From Dichetophora obliterata (lineage: Eukaryota; Arthropoda; Insecta; Diptera; Sciomyzidae): a stretch of DNA of 64,000 bases. How positions within the stretch are numbered: position 1 is the stretch's first letter; each line of letters begins with the position of its first letter. The position numbers were made by a program, and so were the translations under genes. Below are positions 57,545-64,000 of this stretch, in pieces. A model generated the notes under the pieces. It searched no databases. It was not told the origin of the DNA and saw nothing but the letters and a program-made list of their open reading frames with translations. The stretch covers positions 270,911,574 through 270,975,573 of the forward strand of contig OY986435.1 in the NCBI GenBank assembly GCA_963920525.1, read 5' to 3'.

Positions 57545-57712
57545 TATTTTTATTGTTGTTGTTGTTATTGTTGTTGCTGCTACTGCTAGCCACTTCTGTG
57601 CCGACGACTTTGGGAGTGGAATTAGATGTAGCGAATGTTGAAATGCTCACTGCATTCTTGATATTGGCAAGCGTGCTTATTGGCTCATCCTTCTTTGATG
57701 GGCAGCAGCATT
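57545..57712 (+). CDS. Candidate coding exon (weak)
   Basis: A leucine run encoded by (ttg)n leads into TSVPTTLGVELDVANVEML, then a hydrophobic stretch and FFDGQQHSN, and a donor-like ACA|GTAAGC at 57712. The other strand is also open (57716-57534, poly-Asn end), so the coding strand is uncertain. Balanced base composition sets this 150 bp apart from its surroundings. No upstream ATG in the plus frame. Not recognised. Confidence 0.2.
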
Positions 57713-57719
57713 CCAACAG

Positions 57720-60427
57720 TAAGCAATTTTAAGATATTTAAATTTTTTATTGCAGAACTTCGTTTTTGTTAGCGAAACTTGGAATGGTAAACTACAATGG
57801 CGGATATGCAAAAACTGGACATGATTTATAATAATGATACCTTCTCTTTCTTTCACATGCACTTGCTAAAATGTTCATATTTTTCCTTGTTCGCACAATT
57901 TTTGACACTGAATTGAGTATGAGAATGTGGTTGTAAACAGAAAAATGTTTGTGATTGTGTTAGAGTTTTGGTTAGCTATTTCTTGTAGGGATATGTCTCG
58001 ATCACTCGACTTGCGTACGACATGATCTTCAAAGAATCTTGAAAGACAAACGAATTATTAATTAAGGGTTGACGGCTGACAACTTTTTCATGCAATGAAG
58101 CACAGGACCACATTAACAGGACCACATTAACAAATTACGTTAAAGTTGAATGCCTACGCTACGAAATGAAAATTTTCCAATTTATCATTTTTCCAAGTTT
58201 TTTTTTTGTTTTTTTTCTATTTCTCTACTTCAGGACCCCTTATGCGTTTATGATAATATGCTTCGCCACACCCAAATACCTTGATTTTTTTTTAACTTCA
58301 GAGTTTTCCGTCTTAAAATAATACAAATTTATGCTGAAAATTTAAAAAGCTAAACTCAACGGATTCTGGTAGTGAGCATTATTGGATTAGGTAATACTTC
58401 CTAAAGTAAGTACGATACTAACTGCTTTGATGGCTTCTGCGTCTGTAGAAATGCAAGCATTGCATTTTTTCAAAGCAGTGGTATGTTCAACACATAAAAG
58501 CCATTAAGTTTATTGTAAGAAAGCCCACACAAGGTCCCTGTGTATCTTGTAGAGCAAAGCCGCTATAAGTGTCTTCAACCCGACAATTGTAATGAAAATG
58601 TTTACGTAATTGTATCGTTTCTTATTTAATTAGCTTCAATGATGGTTAATTTTACCCTCAGGCATCGGAGAGTAAAATTAAGTCATTTTAATTTCCATCA
58701 TACTTAAAATAGTCTTAATTTATAAAACATAAACAACAGTCATTCTCTAGGTACATCACAACATTTTTGAAGCATAAACTCAAGCTAAAAAAGTTACTAC
58801 ATTTTAAAGTTCATGATGAAAAACTGTTTACCAACTACGTCGTATTCTGCCACGTTCGTAACAATAATTTAATTTATTTTTCCCTTGTGTTTTTCGAGCA
58901 TGCCTTATTTTGTTTTAAACATTTAAGTTTTTTAATTTAATTTTTTATCATCTTTAAATACATATATTCTTGGAATCACTGTAGTAAAACATATCTCGGC
59001 TTTTTTTAACTTAAGGAGAAAATGACTCAAACTGGGGGTCTGTACATGGTTGTGCTCAAAACTAAATTTTTAAAGTTTTTTAGTTTTTTTTTTAGTTTAT
59101 ACCAAAGTAATTCTTATAAGTAAGTACATCACAAAAAAAAAATGTTGCATCCCTAGCTGCTATCATCAGTTGAGTATATGAGCACAAAGTTGACATTTAA
59201 AGTAAAAAAAAAGTTAGCTAAGAACACATGTGATTTTAGTTGTGCTTTTAAGTCGCTTAATCTTCCATTGTCAGTTTTATTTTGAAAACATTTAAAAGAA
59301 GAATGGGGTGTAGAATGGGTGATGCCAGTGAAGTTGCAGGTGGTTCTTCAAACGAATAAGCAGAATTTATGATTTTATTCTCAGGTGGTTAAATATTTAG
59401 GGAAGCATCCCTTTGTCGGATATCTTTATTGAAGATATTCGAACTTTGTGCTATAAAACATACTTTTCCGGTATTTTCACTGAAAAAAAAAAACAAAAAA
59501 TAAAAATATCATTGCTCATCTACAGAAGAGAGTAACAAGACTCAAAATATTTTTCAATACGAAAATTTTTCATAACAAAACTCTAAAAATCTAACCCATG
59601 ATTCAATTATTATAGGTTGTCCATTCGTTTGACAACACCCGTAAATATGTAAACCAAAAATATTCTCTCTCAAATATAAATGACAACCAGGGTTTTGTGG
59701 TCTTCTATGAAAAAAGTTATGTTTCAGTGTTTTGTTTTGTATTAAAAAAAAATTAGTTATTCTATACTTTGCTGTTAGCAGGAAAAAAATAGTGTGCATT
59801 GCGTTTATAATAATTATTGCTTTGATAATTTTAATTGAAAATAGTTTTAAAATTTGGTTGCTTATTCTGGTGAGAAAATTCGAAAAGATAATTTGCCAGT
59901 GGATCCAATAAGCCTTCAGCGGTGGAAATATATTTGAACAACAAAATATTGAAATTAGCTTTTTAAAACTCACTTAAAGTTTCTATTAAAACAAACAAGC
60001 AGTACAGAACGTAGTAGAAAAAGCAGCAGTGAAATGTTTCCTTGGGTATTTAGTACTGCGAAAAAGTATGATATTCCTGCAACTGCTTACTTTGATGGCA
60101 TTAAAAAATTACTCTTTTGCTCTCCTTTTCAATTTTACGGATGTATATCTTCATTCTTGTGTGTAAACGTCAAATGAATGGACAACCTATAGTAATTGAA
60201 TCATGATCTAACCCTAAATATCAAATCGCCACCTTAGAAGTTTCACTAAAAAAACCTACTTCAAAATCACTACAAAGTAAAAAATATTTTAAATTATGAG
60301 CTTATTATTTGAAATAAGGTCAAGTTATTTTATGAAAGAAAGCAACACCAACAACAACAACTCAGTATTAAGTCAACTACATAGCGGAATTATCTGTTTC
60401 GGAAATAGCTACATTTCCTCTTCAGTA
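57720..60427. other. AT-rich, no gene recognised
   Basis: No supported gene or element. ORF 59554-59973 on the minus strand (139 codons) shows no motif and A/T-driven composition. Confidence 0.4.
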
Positions 60428-60435
60428 GTCTTGAG

Positions 60436-61420
60436 TAGGGGTGTCCACTTGGAAAATACATCGATGTTTTTTTCGATGTAATACATCGAGACAGTGCATG
60501 TACTTTCCGATGTATCGTTGAGAAACATCGATGTTTTCTTAAAATCGAGTACTTTTTCGAGCAATACGTCACAATGCTAAAGTCAGCCCCTTCCTTAACT
60601 ATTTTTAATGTAACTATGACAATTTTAATTATTAAAAGCTCCTACAAAACCACTGTCCTTGTTCGCACGCCTTTTATCAGTAACTAAGGAAAAAGAAAGG
60701 TGGCGGCCGTAGCCTAGTGGGTAGAGTGCGTGGCCCCTAAGCTAAAGAACCGCGGTAGCCCGGGTTCAATTCCAGCTCAGACAGAAAGTTTTTTCAATTG
60801 AATTAATTTTTCTGCTCGGTCGTCACCTCTCTGCAGACAATGGAAAACCTCAGAGAGTAAAAATTGCCATGCAAAGCTTCTTGAGAACATAAGCCGTTCG
60901 TAGTCGGCATAAAACACGTAGGTCCAGTTCTTGGTGTTTTGTGACCAAACATTTAATAACACGGACAACACATTTGATCAATAGAAGCAAGCTCAAAGTC
61001 CCTTCCAAGGACTAAAATGGCCAGTTTATTTTTTTAAGGAATAAAAAACCAAATTTTGTACAATCACTCTCTGATTCAGTTGTTGTTTATTAAAAAAATA
61101 AACGCATTCATCATAAGAATGTTAGTTATTCTAAAAAATAAAGTCAATATGTAAGAATGTAGGTTTTACAAGAAGTAAAACCTATTATAACATATTACAA
61201 AAAGTAAAAACGAAAAAAGCATCCACAATCATAGAAATTCCAGTCCTATTTCAACTGTTTTCCATTTTAATTACTTTTCTTTATTTTCTTTTTATATAAT
61301 TATTTCATTTGGTGGTTAAAATTCATTCGATGTTATATGAAAATACATCGATCGAAGTTGATGTATGGAATTGTAAACATCGAGTAAATCCGATGCATCG
61401 ATGTATATCAAATATCCCTA
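60436..61420. mobile_element. hAT-like non-autonomous element (985 bp)
   Basis: The element is flanked by the 8-bp duplication GTCTTGAG (60428-60435 and 61421-61428). Ends read TAGGGGTG and, inverted, TAGGGATA, as in hAT elements. Both subterminal regions carry repeated acatcgatgt palindromes (60466-60545 and 61340-61408), likely transposase-binding sites. A family-A SINE lies inside. No transposase coding. Confidence 0.8.
60702..60866 (+). repeat. tRNA-derived SINE, family A, copy 2
   Basis: A tRNA-like head has A box tagcctagtgggtagag (60711-60727) and B box gggttcaattcc (60762-60773), followed by cagacag and a conserved tail ending ggaaaacctcagagagtaa. The head reads close to a real tRNA. 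The tail shared with 43398-43570 shows that it is a SINE. Confidence 0.8.
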
Positions 61421-61613
61421 GTCTTGAGTGATTCAGCTGGTCACTGTTTACATTTCATATAATTCTACAGATATTTATGTGTTCATAAACTCATCTGAAA
61501 CATATGACGCTGAAAACAAGTGGATCTTATTTTTTGGTCTAGCCTTAAACTTTATTAGAGTTGTGTATGCACTAAAGTTGCTCCTCCTTCTTTTTCACGA
61601 TACCCCTCTTAAA

Positions 61614-61887
61614 GCGGTTACACATTAGCGAACCTGTTCGTCATACGGCGGCCATGTTCAAACCAATTTGATAGTTAAGAAGCTAATTTGATAGTTTGTT
61701 GAACCTGTTGGCAAAAATTTTTGATTTTCTCCTACAAACTAGGATTGTAAAACAAAATGATGGCGAAAAACAACAAAAATGCTTCGCTTGTATGACGAAA
61801 ACGTTGCTTTAATTTGTACGATACCTCTTTCGAACAAGTAAGACGCGCCATGTTTTTTGAGGAAGAAGTTCGCTAATGTGTTACCCC
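61614..61887. mobile_element. MITE with 20-bp inverted ends (274 bp)
   Basis: The left end GCGGTTACACATTAGCGAAC and inverted right end GGGGTAACACATTAGCGAAC match at 18 of 20. The interior has a short direct repeat (aatttgatagtt). No clean target duplication, so the class is open. Confidence 0.7.
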
Positions 61888-61889
61888 TT

Positions 61890-62835
61890 TTAGTTAATAG
61901 CTTTTTTGGCTGAATTCCAGGGGGCGTGATATTTAGGTTAGCTTAGAACTTTACCGTCCACTCTTGGTTAATCGCTTGTTTGGCTGATACCGGGTGGCGT
62001 GACAATGTTTTTTATTTAAGCTTTGCTTGAAACTAAGATTCTATTGATTATGTGTGTGTCTATGCACACAAGCTAACCAATTTTACTTATATTTGGTCGG
62101 GCTCTACCAGAAGTTTTATAATTAAATTGTGAATAAAGCTCATAAAATCATAACCTTGTACAACATGAAAAGGTCGCAATTTAATTAATTTTAAATTAAT
62201 TTTTTAATATATTTCATGGTCAAATTTGATAAGTTATTATATATATATATTATTATGTTGGAAATCTTGTTAGTTGAATTTTTGATAATATGTTTCGTTA
62301 TCATATATATGGGATCTCCACAGAAAAGTCTACCGCGACAAAAAAACTAAAACTATTTAAAAACTTTTTATTTTATGATATTATCTAAGAGAAACATTTA
62401 ATTTTAATAATTTAAGAAATTTCTATATAAATTTATTAACCACTATGATCAAGTCGTCTGCACTGTTCCACAAATGAATTTTCCTTTTTCGTAAATGTTT
62501 AGTAAATATTTCGTAAACTTTTTTGTTTTAGTAAGAATGAAAGGCATTGGCTAAAGATAATAGGAAAAGTGTTGAGGCAAAAAAAGGACATTATATTAAT
62601 TTTTTTTGTTAACTACTAATTAACATAATTACTTTCCTACCTAATTAATTTATTATCCAATTTAAATTTAAGGAAATTTTTCGCGTGGGTTATGTCGCGT
62701 ATGTTACAGCACTTATTATTTTTTTTTTTTGGAAACTCAATATATTTTTAAATTAGCAAAGTCCATTGGTAAAGTGGGTTTATTATTGATCTTCACTGTT
62801 TTCCCATCATTTAAAAAATAAAAACAAAAACAAAT
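61890..62835. other. AT-rich, no gene recognised
   Basis: Nothing supported apart from a short (TA)n at about 62239-62252. Confidence 0.4.
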
Positions 62836-62837
62836 TA

Positions 62838-63755
62838 CAGGGTCCGCCAAATAACTTTTTTTTTAAATTCTATAAAAAAAAACTACTAAATATTTTCTTA
62901 AATTTCTTTTTTTATTTGAAAGTACAATTCTTCCGGTTAATAATGGAGAATAATTTTATTCAAATGGCTGCCTCGGCTGGCCATGTAGTAGTAGCCTACA
63001 CGATCGGTCCAATTTTTAAGTACATTATCGATTGTGTGCAGCTGTATTTCACCAATGGCTTCACGAATATTGTGCTTTAAAGCGTCAATTGTCTCTGGCT
63101 TGTCAACGTAACACTTATCCTTGAGGGCACCCCACAAATAATAGTCCAACGGTGTCAAATCGCAGCTCCGAGGTGGCCAAACGACATCAGCTCTGCGTCT
63201 GATAATGCGATCTTCAAAAACAGGGCGCAAAACATCGAGTGTAGCTTCGGCTGTGTGGCACGTAGCGCCGTCCTGCTGAAACCAAATGTTGCCAATATCC
63301 TCCTCTTAAATTTTTGTGAACAAAAATTCGTTCAACATGGCCCGATAACGATCGTCATTGACTGTTACGGCCACTCCTTGCTCATTTTCGAAAAAAAATG
63401 GCCCAATTATGCCTCTGGACCAAAATCCGCACCAAACAGTAACTCGTTTTGGGTGCAGCGGCTTTTCAGTATATGCGTGCGGGTTTTCTGTGCCACAAAT
63501 GCGACAATTTTGCTTGTTTACATACCCGCCAAGATCAAAATGTGCTTCATCTGAAAAGATGATTTTTTTGGCAAAATCGGCATCTTCTGTAAGTCGATTG
63601 CAGGCCCACTTCTCAGCGTTTTTCAAGCGTATACACAACCATATTCGTTCAGAGGAAGGACAAAACTAATTATCTGTCAAATCAGACATGAGCTAAGTAT
63701 TACCATTCACGAAATAAGCACTAGTTGAAAAAAAAACGTGATATGGCGGACCCTG
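62838..63755 (-). mobile_element. DD41D (rosa-like) mariner element, internally deleted
   Basis: Ends CAGGGTCCGCCAAAT and, inverted, CAGGGTCCGCCATAT are flanked by TA (62836-62837, 63756-63757). The length of 918 bp is shorter than the roughly 1.3 kb of full mariner-like elements, because most of the N-terminal coding part is missing between about 63640 and 63690. Confidence 0.9.
62937..63638 (-). pseudogene. DD41D transposase, catalytic half with one stop
   Basis: The minus frame carries all three catalytic aspartates: FSDEAHF (first), WFQQDGATCHTA (second) and CDLTPLDYYLWG (third). Counting from the second to the third gives 41 intervening residues, which defines the DD41D or 'rosa' group. 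One in-frame TAA (63308-63306) breaks an otherwise continuous frame, followed at once by EEDIGN. The N-terminal DNA-binding part is deleted. The enzyme family cuts and pastes at TA. This copy is dead but its ends look usable by a related transposase. Confidence 0.9.
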
Positions 63756-63757
63756 TA

Positions 63758-64000
63758 TATAGGAAAATTCGCTGAGTTTTTACAATCTAAACTTGCTTGT
63801 AAAACACACTTCTTTTTTTGTCGCTTGAGTTACGCCCATATTTACCACTACCATTCTTAATTAGTTACAGGAACGACAACTTTGGTAGAGCAAACCATTG
63901 CTATTTCTTGTAAGACATATGCACATAAGAAACATTTTTATATTAATTATATAAATTTCCGAGAAAACGAAGCTTTAAGTCGTACGCATGTCGCCTGAGT
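63758..64000. other. Window end, no gene recognised
   Basis: Short AT-rich flank without features. Confidence 0.4.

Noticed and set aside
59554..59973. 139-codon minus-strand ORF
   Set aside because: Composition (I, F, N, K) follows AT content and no domain or splice context supports it.
60702..60775. Functional tRNA gene
   Set aside because: The A and B boxes are good, but a conserved non-tRNA tail and a second copy show a SINE; the cloverleaf was not convincing.

Overview
The window looks like repeat-rich intergenic DNA from a higher fly (Diptera). Pointers are the AT-rich base composition, CTAAT-type branch points before splice acceptors, a BEL/Pao retrotransposon, Jockey- and R1/LOA-like LINEs, and two copies of DD41D ('rosa') mariner-like transposase. 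That transposase group was first described in the tephritid Ceratitis rosa, so a tephritid or related fly is plausible, but the species is an inference. I recognise no conserved single-copy host gene, rRNA, functional tRNA or CRISPR array.

Layout. 0.2-2.4 kb: a decayed Tc1/Tc3-like transposase and a dispersed repeat with internal units. 2.74-6.03 kb: a DNA element with CAC...GTG ends, split by a LINE with an uninterrupted reverse-transcriptase ORF. 6.0-7.4 kb: simple flank. 7.4-18.7 kb: an 11.3-kb BEL/Pao retrotransposon flanked by CTCCC. 18.9-25.9 kb: a SINE, a 2.7-kb CAC-ended element carrying remains of an uncharacterised insect gene plus a long hairpin, two MITEs, diverged repeats and part of a dispersed repeat. 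26-35 kb: SINE copies, a DD41D relic and the second copy of the dispersed repeat. 35.07-39.13 kb: a TIR-bounded element holding an R1/LOA-like LINE with a 15-bp target-site duplication. 39-64 kb: mostly AT-rich sequence with SINEs, inverted-repeat elements, a broken LINE, a hAT-like element with an 8-bp duplication, and a DD41D copy with both ends.

The BEL element is the most interesting unit. It has two LTRs, a primer-binding site, a complete 1783-codon Gag-Pol frame and, downstream of pol, a second frame encoding a zinc-knuckle protein. One leader exon (about 7853-8416) ends in a strong splice donor. Splicing to a good acceptor at 12520 would join an ATG at 8374 in frame to Gag-Pol. Splicing to a good acceptor at 17932 would join an ATG at 8364, in another frame, to the zinc-knuckle ORF. 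The element would thus use one exon in two frames, much as retroviruses splice env, but for a Gag-like product. The first intron contains a 3.7-kb satellite-like array with a 2-kb higher-order period. The two LTRs are identical over 208 aligned bases except for one substitution and a 228-bp GT...AG-bounded segment present only in the 5' LTR.

Most other features are non-autonomous DNA elements and SINEs, several nested, whose termini and target-site duplications can be read directly. Splicing and family assignments are inferences without RNA or database support.
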